48,302 nucleotides of DNA. Origin: Chloroflexota bacterium. Its GTDB lineage: Bacteria; Chloroflexota; Dehalococcoidia; Lucifugimonadales; UBA2985. The position numbers and the translations under genes are program-made. Below, in pieces: positions 9,610 through 17,609 of the stretch. Numbering within the stretch: position 1 is the first letter of the stretch; each line of letters starts with the position of its first letter. Location of the stretch: assembly GCA_027622595.1 (NCBI GenBank), contig JAQBZZ010000007.1:1-48302 (forward strand), given 5' to 3'. The notes under the pieces were generated by a model. The model was not told the origin of the DNA. It was given only the letters and a program-made list of their open reading frames with translations, and did no database searches.

Positions 9610-10577
9610 TGGAATGCCTCCTGGGCCGAGGGTATTCCACCAAGGCCCGTGGCCGTTTCTATGGCTCTCACGATGGCCTGCGCCACCGCCAGAGTCGCTG
9701 TCGAGCATAGCTGCCTCATGTCCACTTCGCTATTGCTTTTACCAGTAGCCAGGGCAAAGACCACGTCCCCGTCCGCCATGGTGTGACAGGGGCGTACCGC
9801 CAGGGCAAGGCCGTCGTGGCCCACCTGGGCCAGCTTGTTGGCCTGTTCCTTGTTGAGAGAGGCATTGGTGGCGACGATGGCAAGCGTGGTGTTGGTTGGA
9901 CTGTTTTGGAAGTCCATGCCGGAGCGGGGCTCGGCGAGAATGTCCACGGTGCGGAAGAATTTCTTGCTCTCCTGATCACGTGGGCCTGCCAGCACTCGTC
10001 CTGTATCGGGGTCTACGACGTCGCCAAGGGCGTTGACCACGGCCAGCGCTCCAACGACGATGTCACCCAACTGGATGCTGGATGTCCCAAGGCCTCCCTT
10101 TGTAGCAAGCGCCTTTCCCATCACCTTTCCGACTGTGGCTCCTGTGCCCGCTCCAACGCTTCCCTCTTGCGGAGGTTCTTCCGTAGCGCTGAGGCAGGCC
10201 GCATATCCTTCATCCGGCCCCGGCCTGACGAGGTGAGTGATAAGCCCAAGGTCGAAGATGATGGCGGCGGGGACAATCGGCACTACTCCCGGCCCGATTT
10301 TGAACCCGATGCCCTTTTCTTCGAGGTATCGCATCACGCCGGAAGCGGCGTCCAGTCCAAAGGCGCTGCCCCCGCTGAGGAGTATGCCGTGCACCTGCTG
10401 CACTAGGTTTCCGGGTCGCATGAGGTCGGTTTCCCTTGTCCCCGGCGCGGAGCCGCGCACGTCCACACCTGCGACGGCGCCATCAGGACAGAGGATGACG
10501 GTACAACCCGTTGCGGCTTCCTGGTTGGTGAAGTGGCCGACCTGAATGCCTGCCACGTCTGTGATGGCGTTATGCAA
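9606..10577 (-). CDS. P1 family (MEROPS S58, DmpA/BapA-like) aminopeptidase
   Basis: AITDVAGIQVGHFTNQEAATGCTVILCPDGAVAGVDVRGSAPGTRETDLM...LLSGGSAFGLDAASGV...NTTLAIVATNASL. Confidence 0.93.
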   Translation of the reverse strand: MHNAITDVAGIQVGHFTNQEAATGCTVILCPDGAVAGVDVRGSAPGTRETDLMRPGNLVQQVHGILLSGGSAFGLDAASGVMRYLEEKGIGFKIGPGVVPIVPAAIIFDLGLITHLVRPGPDEGYAACLSATEEPPQEGSVGAGTGATVGKVMGKALATKGGLGTSSIQLGDIVVGALAVVNALGDVVDPDTGRVLAGPRDQESKKFFRTVDILAEPRSGMDFQNSPTNTTLAIVATNASLNKEQANKLAQVGHDGLALAVRPCHTMADGDVVFALATGKSNSEVDMRQLCSTATLAVAQAIVRAIETATGLGGIPSAQEAFQ

Positions 10578-10590
10578 GGCTGTGCCTCAC

Positions 10591-10626
10591 AATAAAAAAG
10601 GCCTTTCCCCGCCCTGGAGAAGGCCT
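10591..10626 (-). terminator. Intrinsic terminator in the leader
   Basis: RNA AGGCCUU ctccagggcgggga AAGGCCU followed by UUUUUAUU. Confidence 0.75.
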
Positions 10627-10730
10627 CTCAGATTCCCTTGGAGTGTTGTCCTGCCGTCGTGGTCTCACGATCCCCGCGGCTCCCCGCTCAAAGCGTTATT
10701 TAGGCTCACCGCTGCCCGCGAGTCGGTGGC
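10591..10730 (-). ncRNA. Structured 5' leader / riboswitch-like attenuator upstream of the P1 peptidase-pan operon
   Basis: Follows a consensus promoter, contains hairpins (for example UCGUG-AGAC-CACGA and CACCG(A)C...GCGGUG) and ends in an intrinsic terminator 14 nt before the first start codon. Confidence 0.55.
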
Positions 10731-10736
10731 ACGAAA

Positions 10737-10765
10737 ATTGTACTTAGACCCACAGGCTTTGTCAA
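10737..10765 (-). promoter_or_regulatory. Sigma70-type promoter for the P1 peptidase-pan operon
   Basis: TTGACA (10760-10765) - 17 nt - TACAAT (10737-10742). Confidence 0.75.
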
Positions 10766-10784
10766 TTCGTTGGGGCTCGCGTTC

Positions 10785-10814
10785 TTGACAGTGGGGGGGG
10801 TGCAACGGTAGAAT
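10785..10814 (+). promoter_or_regulatory. Sigma70-type promoter for fbp
   Basis: TTGACA (10785-10790) - 18 nt - TAGAAT (10809-10814). Confidence 0.65.
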
Positions 10815-10872
10815 TAGTAATAAGGTCATTTGGGACCACTCCTGGTTTTAGGCTCACACGGGAGATCCATCG

Positions 10873-11871
10873 TTGCCAGCGAAGGGGTGCAAGAGCGTGG
10901 CTGTGTCAGGAAAGCGGCAGACCCTCAATGAGTTCGTTACCTCGGCCTTTAGAGGCAATTCCCAGTATGATGGCCTTGATGCTGTCATCTCCGCCATCGC
11001 CGAGGGATCTCGGCAAATCCACCTACAGGTTCAAGCTGCGACCCTGGCTGACGTCATTGGAGTCACCGGTGAGACCAACGTCCAGGGTGAGATAGTACAG
11101 CGGCTTGATACGGCCAGTTCAGACATCTTCGTGGATGTCCTCCGTAACAGCGGGCGCGTTGCCGTAATTGGCTGCGAGGAGATTGAGAAGCCGGTCATAG
11201 CCGGGGACGATGAGAAGCACTCCTACATGGTGCTCATGGACCCGTTGGACGGCTCTTCCAACATAGACGTGGCGGTTAGCATCGGCTCCATCTTTGGAAT
11301 CTGGCGCAGAAATGCCGGCGATCAGGTCACCGAAGACTCCTTACTGCGGCCGGGGAACGAGCAGGTCGCTGCCGCCTACGTCGTTTACGGTTCCAGTACC
11401 ATAATGGTGATTGCCACCAGCAACAACGTGCAGGGTTTCACCCTTGACCCTGAGACAGGCTCCTTCGCCATCACCCATCCCGACCTTCGGATTCCGGAGG
11501 TATGCCCCTACTACAGCACCAACGAGGGTAACTTCAAGACCCTTGACGAGTCCACACAGCGGGCTGTGACCGCTCTGCGGGACACCTGCTCCCTGCGCTA
11601 CGTCGGTTCACTGGTGGCCGACTTTCACCGCAATCTCCTCAAAGGCGGCATCTTCCTGTACCCCGCTGACCTCAACCGTCCCGGTGGAAGGCTGCGCCTG
11701 ATGTACGAGGCAAATCCCCTTGGCTATGTTGCCGAGCAGGCCGGGGGCGCTGCGTCGACGGGGAGACAGCGCATCATGGACATAATGCCGGAGGAGCTGC
11801 ACCAGCGTACTCCGTTGATCCTTGGCAACAAGGACGTCGTTGAGAAGACCGTAGCGATAATCAGCGGATAG
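10873..11871 (+). CDS. fbp: Fructose-1,6-bisphosphatase class 1
   Basis: NVQGEIVQRLD...GCEEIEKP...VLMDPLDGSSNIDVAVSIGSIFGIWRR...LYPADLNRPGGRLRLMYEANPLGYVAEQAGG; TTG start. Confidence 0.93.
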   Translation: MPAKGCKSVAVSGKRQTLNEFVTSAFRGNSQYDGLDAVISAIAEGSRQIHLQVQAATLADVIGVTGETNVQGEIVQRLDTASSDIFVDVLRNSGRVAVIGCEEIEKPVIAGDDEKHSYMVLMDPLDGSSNIDVAVSIGSIFGIWRRNAGDQVTEDSLLRPGNEQVAAAYVVYGSSTIMVIATSNNVQGFTLDPETGSFAITHPDLRIPEVCPYYSTNEGNFKTLDESTQRAVTALRDTCSLRYVGSLVADFHRNLLKGGIFLYPADLNRPGGRLRLMYEANPLGYVAEQAGGAASTGRQRIMDIMPEELHQRTPLILGNKDVVEKTVAIISG

Positions 11872-11934
11872 CCCAATCCAAGCTAACGGGCTGGCAATGT
11901 TTGAGAGAGATTCTTTGGTAAAAGGGAGGTAACC

Positions 11935-12972
11935 TTGGACATACAGAAACTGACCACTACTGCACAGGCCCTGGTTGCGCCGGGCAAGGGCATCCTGGCC
12001 GCGGACGAAAGCGGCGGGACCATCAAGCGACGGTTTGACTCCATCAACGTGGAGTCCACGGAGGATAACCGCCGCGACTATAGAGAAATGCTTTTTCGCA
12101 CCAAGGGCGCATCCGAGTTCATCAGCGGCATCATCCTGTTCGACGAGACGATACGACAGAATGGTGCCGACGGCACTCCTCTGGTGAAGGTCCTTGTAGA
12201 CCAGGGCATCATTCCCGGTATCAAGGTGGACAAGGGGACACAGCCCATCCCAGGCTCGCCCACCGAGCTGATGACCGAGGGGCTGGATGGTCTCCTGGCA
12301 CGGTTGCAGGAATACGCTGAGTTGGGCGCTCGTTTTGCCAAGTGGAGAGCGGTTATAACCATCGGCGACGGCATTCCAACCGACCGCTGCATAGAAATCA
12401 ATGCTCACGCTCTGGCCCGTTACGCGGCGTTGAGCCAGGAAGCCGGACTGGTTCCAATCGTGGAGCCAGAAGTGCTTTTGGACGGCGACCACACCATAGA
12501 CCGCTGTTTCGAGGCCAGCGAGGCGACATTGAAGGAGACATTTGCGCAGCTTGTGAGGCAGGGAGTGGCCCTTGATGGCATCCTCCTGAAGCCGAGCATG
12601 GTGACCTCTGGTAACAAGGCCGCCAACCGAGCAAGCCCTGGGGAGGTTGCAGAGAAGACCGTCGAGTGCTTCAGGCGATCGATACCGGCGGCCCTTCCCG
12701 GCGTGGTCTTCCTGTCCGGGGGCCAGGGCGACGAAGAGGCAACCGTCAATCTGAATGCCATCAACCAGCGGGCCGCCGTTGTCGGCGTGCCATGGCAGTA
12801 CAGCTTCTCCTTTGGCCGGGGTCTCCAGGGAGCGCCGCTGAAGGCATGGAGCGGTCAGGCCGCCAACGTGGAGCGGGCGAAGCAGGCCTTCTATCACCGG
12901 GCCAAGCTCACCAGCGCGGCGCGGCAGGGCAAATACGTCCCGTCGATGGAAAAGGAGCTTTCTGCCGTCTAG
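11935..12972 (+). CDS. Class I fructose-bisphosphate aldolase
   Basis: ALVAPGKGILAADESGGTIKRRF...GIILFDETIRQ...GIIPGIKVDKGTQ...GILLKPSMVTSG...FLSGGQGDEEAT; TTG start after ggaggtaacc. Confidence 0.93.
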   Translation: MDIQKLTTTAQALVAPGKGILAADESGGTIKRRFDSINVESTEDNRRDYREMLFRTKGASEFISGIILFDETIRQNGADGTPLVKVLVDQGIIPGIKVDKGTQPIPGSPTELMTEGLDGLLARLQEYAELGARFAKWRAVITIGDGIPTDRCIEINAHALARYAALSQEAGLVPIVEPEVLLDGDHTIDRCFEASEATLKETFAQLVRQGVALDGILLKPSMVTSGNKAANRASPGEVAEKTVECFRRSIPAALPGVVFLSGGQGDEEATVNLNAINQRAAVVGVPWQYSFSFGRGLQGAPLKAWSGQAANVERAKQAFYHRAKLTSAARQGKYVPSMEKELSAV

Positions 12973-13603
12973 AGAGAACCCAATCCCCACTGGGGCGAGC
13001 AGACCCAAGCTTCTTCTGGCTACCAACAACCCCGGGAAAGCTCGGGAGTTGGTGGTGTTGCTGGAAGGTGTGCCATTCATCCTCACCACTCCACAGGAAG
13101 AGGGCATATCCTTGGATGTGGAGGAGACGGGGCACACCTTTGAGGAGAACGCCGCCCTTAAGGCCAGGGCCTTTGCCGCAGCCAGCGGCCTACTCGCCAT
13201 TGCTGACGATTCCGGCCTTGAGGTGGATGCCCTTGGTGGCGAACCGGGGGTCCTGTCTGCCCGCTATGCCGGCCCCGAAGCCTCGGATGTGGACCGGGTG
13301 CGTTATTTACTATCCAAGCTGGAAGGTATAGAATGGGACAGGCGTGGAGCGCGCTTTCGCTCCGTCATAGCGGTGGCTGAACCCGAAGGAACGATCGAAC
13401 TCTTCGAAGAGACATGCGAAGGGGTGATAGCCCTCAATCCAGAGGGCGAAGGCGGGTTTGGCTACGATCCCATATTCCACCTACCCTCCCTTGGAAAACT
13501 CATGGCGGAGTTGAGCATGGAGGAGAAGAACAGCATCAGCCACCGCGGCGGTGCGGCCCGGAAAGCGGCGGCGTATTTGAAAAGAGCGGCCGTGAGCGGG
13601 TAG
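12962..13603 (+). CDS. rdgB: XTP/dITP diphosphatase (RdgB/HAM1), non-canonical start
   Basis: KLLLATNNPGKARELVVLLEGV...ETGHTFEENAALKARAFAAASGLLAIADDSGLEVDALGGEPGVLSARYAG. The conserved N-terminus begins upstream of the first listed start (13049); no ATG/GTG/TTG start seen there, so the start is uncertain. Confidence 0.85.
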   Translation: MPSRENPIPTGASRPKLLLATNNPGKARELVVLLEGVPFILTTPQEEGISLDVEETGHTFEENAALKARAFAAASGLLAIADDSGLEVDALGGEPGVLSARYAGPEASDVDRVRYLLSKLEGIEWDRRGARFRSVIAVAEPEGTIELFEETCEGVIALNPEGEGGFGYDPIFHLPSLGKLMAELSMEEKNSISHRGGAARKAAAYLKRAAVSG

Positions 13604-13707
13604 CACGAAACGTCGCGCGAAAAACATCAGCGAGGACATGCGGTTGAGCAGTAACAAGGATATATATAGTTGAATGGCAATGACATATCGTGGCGGCCTT
13701 ACCAAAA

Positions 13708-13812
13708 ATGTCATTCTGATGAGCAAAGCGACGAAGAATCTGGGGTGGGGGCTTCGGCGTCCCTCAGAATAGCCCCACTGCCCCAGACCCTTCGCTCCGC
13801 TCAGGGTGACAT
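13708..13812. repeat. MITE-like palindromic intergenic repeat, about 105 bp
   Basis: Terminal inverted repeats ATGTCATTCTGA ... TCAGGGTGACAT with internal gacgaagaatct / agacccttcgct. Confidence 0.7.
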
Positions 13813-13888
13813 GCTAAGTCTCGACTTTTTAGGCAAGGCGTATTTGGAGCATAATGCAGTTTCAGATTCAGAACGAGACAAGTTGAAT

Positions 13889-14908
13889 ATGCAGCCCAAG
13901 ATGATTAAAGACGTCTTCGGTAGAATGTTGAAAGACCTCCGTATCTCCGTGACGGACAGGTGCAACTTCCGTTGCCCGTACTGCATGCCCGCCGAGATAT
14001 ATGGAGAGAGATACCAGTTCCTGCCGCGGCAGGAGATACTGACCTTTGAGGAGATAGCGCGTCTTGTCCGTATCTTCGTGCGTCTTGGTACTGAAAAAAT
14101 ACGTCTGACGGGCGGAGAGCCTCTGGTGCGCAGCGGTGTGGAACAGTTGATAGGTATGCTGTCCACAATCGAGGGTATAGAAGACCTGACGCTAACCACC
14201 AACGGCTATCTGTTGCAGCAGAAGGCACAAGCCCTCAAGGACGCAGGCCTCCAGCGGATCACCGTGAGCCTGGATAGCCTGGACGACGAGGTCTTCGGCC
14301 AGATGAACGGCCGCGGCTATGGTGTCAAAAAGGTGTTGGATGCCATCGAGGAAGCCCGACGGGTGTGGCTGCACCCCATAAAGCTGAATACAGTGGTCCA
14401 GAAGGGCGTGAACGACCAGACGGTCCTTGACCTTCTGAGGCACTTCAAGGGCACGGATGTCATCGTGAGGTTCATCGAGTTCATGGATGTTGGAAACATC
14501 AACGGTTGGAAACTGGACCAGGTGGTCCCGTCGGCAGAACTGGTACGGTACATCAACGCTGAGATGCCACTGGAGCCTGTTGACAAGAACTACCGCGGCG
14601 AGGTTGCCGATCGCTACAGATACCTGGACGGGAGCGGGGAGATTGGGTTCATATCATCGGTCACTGAGGCATTCTGCAGCGACTGCACCCGTGCCCGCCT
14701 GTCCACGGACGGGAAGCTGTTCACCTGCCTCTTTGCCGGGGACGGACGTGACCTGCGTGGGCCAATGAGGGCAGGGGCAAGCGACGAAGAGCTTGAGGCT
14801 TTGATAACGGACGTATGGACTCAGCGCATGGATAGGTACTCGGAGATACGGGCCTCCCTGACCGAGCCTCCCAAGAGAAAAGTTGAGATGTACCAGATCG
14901 GCGGGTAA
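13889..14908 (+). CDS. moaA: GTP 3',8-cyclase MoaA
   Basis: LRISVTDRCNFRCPYCMP...RLTGGEPLVR...FCSDCTRARLSTDGKLFTCLF; N-terminus from 13670 reads through a repeat, so ATG 13889 is preferred. Confidence 0.93.
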   Translation: MQPKMIKDVFGRMLKDLRISVTDRCNFRCPYCMPAEIYGERYQFLPRQEILTFEEIARLVRIFVRLGTEKIRLTGGEPLVRSGVEQLIGMLSTIEGIEDLTLTTNGYLLQQKAQALKDAGLQRITVSLDSLDDEVFGQMNGRGYGVKKVLDAIEEARRVWLHPIKLNTVVQKGVNDQTVLDLLRHFKGTDVIVRFIEFMDVGNINGWKLDQVVPSAELVRYINAEMPLEPVDKNYRGEVADRYRYLDGSGEIGFISSVTEAFCSDCTRARLSTDGKLFTCLFAGDGRDLRGPMRAGASDEELEALITDVWTQRMDRYSEIRASLTEPPKRKVEMYQIGG

Positions 14909-14926
14909 GTTGAGCAGTTTGCTCCC

Positions 14927-14957
14927 ATGTCATTCTGAGCGAAGCAAAGAATCTGGC
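14927..14957. repeat. Half copy of the ATGTCATTCTGAGCGAAGC repeat
   Basis: atgtcattctgagcgaagcaaagaatctggc, same family as 13708-13812. Confidence 0.6.
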
Positions 14958-15042
14958 ATGGTTGATGTCTTCAAGAGGCTGCAACACTGCTCCAGGCCAC
15001 TAGCTGAGATTGAGTGGTTAAGCTAGAAGATGTAATATAAGC

Positions 15043-15063
15043 GGGACGGCAACTAGCCGTCCC
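15043..15063 (+). terminator. Hairpin downstream of moaA
   Basis: GGGACGGC AACTA GCCGTCCC followed by acttta; 8-bp perfect stem. Confidence 0.5.
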
Positions 15064-15084
15064 ACTTTACATACAGGCAGTGCA

Positions 15085-15288
15085 ATGAAATGCTTTGTTT
15101 GTGGAACTACTACTAATGCAGAGGGAGGACCTCTGAATGACTTGGCTGGACACATAGCAGCTAAGGCGAGCAGCCTTCCTGATGCCCATGCCGCTTGGAT
15201 TTTCAGAAATTACAGTCAATTGACTGACCTGACTAAATTCCACGAGTTTGGCCCGAGGCAACAACGGCTAGTTGAGATTATCAAATAG
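15085..15288 (+). CDS. Small hypothetical protein with CxxC motif
   Basis: 67 aa: MKCFVCGTTTNAEGGPLNDLAGHIAAKASSLPDAHAAWIFRNYSQLTDLTKFHEFGPRQQRLVEIIK. Confidence 0.45.
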   Translation: MKCFVCGTTTNAEGGPLNDLAGHIAAKASSLPDAHAAWIFRNYSQLTDLTKFHEFGPRQQRLVEIIK

Positions 15289-15425
15289 GGCGTGGAAAGT
15301 AGAGCAGGGGAGGTCTAGTGCGGTCTCTGTGCCTATTGAATGTTTGCTTATGCATAGTAGTAGTTGAGACCCACTAAAACGGGCCCGGCTTTTATGTTCA
15401 TAGGTGTAAAGAGAGTGCTATTCAA

Positions 15426-16379
15426 ATGCCTGAAGAAATACAAATCTACACCGACGGTTCTTGTCTGGGCAATCCAGGCCCCGGCGGCTGGGGAACCATA
15501 GTCAGGCGCAACGGCGAAGATACAGAGCTATCCGGCCACGAGGACGGCACCACGAACAACCGGATGGAGGTCATGGCCGCCATCAAGGGGCTGGAAACCG
15601 TCCCTGAGGGCTCAAGCGTCACGCTGTACAGCGACAGCCAGTACCTTGTGAATACCATGACCAGGGGTTGGAAACGAAGAGTAAACGAAGACCTTTGGAA
15701 CCGTCTTGATACCCTGGTTGGACAGCGCAATGTGAACTGGCAGTGGGTGCGCGGGCATGTGGGGCATCCTGAGAACGAACGCGCCGATAAGCTGGCCACT
15801 GATATGGCAGGCACATCCGAGGCTCTGCCGCCCTCAGCACCAGCTGAATTTGGGGATACGAGGAGTATCGCAATGTCGAGTAGACAGAGAGGTAAAGAAC
15901 AAGATAGCCTCACACACGTCGATGAGCAGGGTAAGGTGAAGATGGTGGACGTTGGCTGGAAGGCCGAGACCGAGCGGGAGGCTGTGGCGAAGGGCTCCGT
16001 GGTGATGCAGAGGCAGACCCTGGAGCTTATCAAGAAGGGCGAGATGGAGAAGGGGGACGTGCTCTCGGTGGCCCGTATAGCGGGCATCATGGGGGCCAAG
16101 CGCACATCGGACCTCATTCCCCTCTGTCACCCTCTGCCGCTTGACCAGGTGAAGGTGGAACTGGAACTGGACGACATGAGCAACCAGGTGCATATTACCG
16201 CCACGGCCAGGACTACGGCCAGGACCGGGGTGGAGATGGAGGCACTCACCGCCGTAAGCGTTGCCGCTCTCACCATCTACGATATGTGCAAGGCCGTAGA
16301 CCGTGGCATGCACATAGAGAGCATACGGCTCGTTAGGAAACAGGGCGGAAAGAGCGGGAACATCGTCCTGGAGGAGTGA
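15426..16379 (+). CDS. Fused RNase HI - cyclic pyranopterin monophosphate synthase (MoaC)
   Basis: N-terminal RNase [48 protein letters not shown]-terminal Moa[67 protein letters not shown]. Confidence 0.92.
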   Translation: MPEEIQIYTDGSCLGNPGPGGWGTIVRRNGEDTELSGHEDGTTNNRMEVMAAIKGLETVPEGSSVTLYSDSQYLVNTMTRGWKRRVNEDLWNRLDTLVGQRNVNWQWVRGHVGHPENERADKLATDMAGTSEALPPSAPAEFGDTRSIAMSSRQRGKEQDSLTHVDEQGKVKMVDVGWKAETEREAVAKGSVVMQRQTLELIKKGEMEKGDVLSVARIAGIMGAKRTSDLIPLCHPLPLDQVKVELELDDMSNQVHITATARTTARTGVEMEALTAVSVAALTIYDMCKAVDRGMHIESIRLVRKQGGKSGNIVLEE

Positions 16380-16423
16380 TCCTATATGGCTGTGGGCATG
16401 GCTAGAGCCTGGGAGAGCAGTCC

Positions 16424-17179
16424 GTGGAAATAGCGCCGGGGATTCACCACATCCAGAAGGCCAAGGGGTCGCACGTCTATCTTTTGGTGGATGATGACCT
16501 CACCCTGATAGACGCAGGCTATCCCGGGAACGGCAACATGATTGTGGAGTACATTGAGGGGATAGGCCGACGGGTAGAGGAACTGAAGCGCATCCTGATT
16601 ACCCACTCTCATCCTGATCACACCGGCAGCGTGGTGGAACTCACGGCATTGACCCCTGTCCAGGTCATGGCTCATCCGGCGGATACCACCCCTGATGGGC
16701 ATGGACAAAACCTCGTATCCTACCTCAACCTTTTCGGTGCGGTGCCCCTTCCAATTCCCTTTCTGCGCAGGGTTGTCGCCGACGGGTTCCTGGAAGAGGG
16801 GCAGGTTTTTCCAATCCTGGGCGGGTTGAGAGTCATGCACACCCCCGGTCATACTCCAGGCAGCGTCTGCTTCTACCTGGAGTCGCGGAAGACCATTTTC
16901 CTGGGCGATATGGTTGTTAACATTGGGGAGTACGTCGGTGCCTCCATGCCGTTTCCCAAGACCGACATGAAGCTGTACGAAAAGTCTCTGCGTAGAATAG
17001 CTGATCTGGACTTCGACATAGCCTGCCTGGCCCACGGCCAGGTCTTTCGGGGCGACGCAGCCCAACGTATCCGAACGATTCTGGACGGGTATTTGAAGGC
17101 GCCCATCTGGCTTCGCATGGTGCGTGCTATGCCTCGTGTATTTCGCCCGCGCAGGGAGAGTCGGTTCAAGGAGCTATAG
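16424..17179 (+). CDS. MBL-fold metallohydrolase
   Basis: THSHPDHTGSV, HTPGHTPGSVCFY, IFLGDMVV, CLAHGQ; GTG start. Confidence 0.88.
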   Translation: MEIAPGIHHIQKAKGSHVYLLVDDDLTLIDAGYPGNGNMIVEYIEGIGRRVEELKRILITHSHPDHTGSVVELTALTPVQVMAHPADTTPDGHGQNLVSYLNLFGAVPLPIPFLRRVVADGFLEEGQVFPILGGLRVMHTPGHTPGSVCFYLESRKTIFLGDMVVNIGEYVGASMPFPKTDMKLYEKSLRRIADLDFDIACLAHGQVFRGDAAQRIRTILDGYLKAPIWLRMVRAMPRVFRPRRESRFKEL

Positions 17180-17201
17180 GCAGGGCGTGCCCTGCACCCA
17201 T
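17177..17201 (+). repeat. Stop-codon-linked palindrome, copy 1
   Basis: TAGGCAGGGCGTGCCCTGCACCCAT; TAG is the stop of the MBL gene. Confidence 0.7.
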
Positions 17202-17332
17202 AGAAGCACGAGACTATTTGTGCACTGATTTACCTTTCGCGGAAGGTGGGCGATAGAGCGTGGGTGGGCCGGGAGGCTTGAATGTCATATAGAGAGGGAT
17301 ATTTTGGGCAAGAGAATCTCCTGATCCTGGCG

Positions 17333-17361
17333 TTGACCAGACAAAAAGTATGTGATAGTAT
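17333..17361 (+). promoter_or_regulatory. Promoter for the atp operon
   Basis: TTGACC (17333-17338) - 17 nt - TAGTAT (17356-17361). Confidence 0.6.
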
Positions 17362-17370
17362 GCACAAAAT

Positions 17371-17601
17371 TTGGTGGCCTCTTTGAACAAGGGTAAGCTG
17401 ATTACATCTATGCAACTGGTGGGGGTGGGGTGGTACGTGGCTGCCAGTATTATCTTTGGTCTCTTGGGGGGGCTGTGGATTGATGGGAAACTGGGTACTT
17501 TGCCCGTCTTCACTCTGTTAGGGGTAATTCTGGGTACAGTTGCGGCCTTTTACGGTGTGTATAAAATGATGGTACCTCTTCTTAAACAGGACAAAGGGTA
17601 A
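17371..17601 (+). CDS. AtpI/AtpZ-like ATP synthase accessory membrane protein
   Basis: Two-TM protein directly upstream of atpB: GWYVAASIIFGLLGGLWIDGKLGTLPVFTLLGVILGTVAAFYGVYKMM. Confidence 0.75.
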   Translation: MVASLNKGKLITSMQLVGVGWYVAASIIFGLLGGLWIDGKLGTLPVFTLLGVILGTVAAFYGVYKMMVPLLKQDKG

Positions 17602-17609
17602 TAACCTTA

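Noticed and set aside
9609-9708. N-terminal extension of the small membrane protein ORF (MLDSDSGGGAGHRESHRNGHG)
   Set aside because: Overlaps the P1 peptidase coding end out of frame; the ATG at 9609 fits operon overlap and hydrophobic start better.
10578-10730. T-box leader interpretation
   Set aside because: No UGGN/ACCGCG T-box sequence was found in the leader.
11608-13200. 530-aa minus-strand ORF opposite fbp, aldolase and rdgB
   Set aside because: Mirrors three well-recognised plus-strand enzymes; typical antisense ORF in GC-rich DNA.
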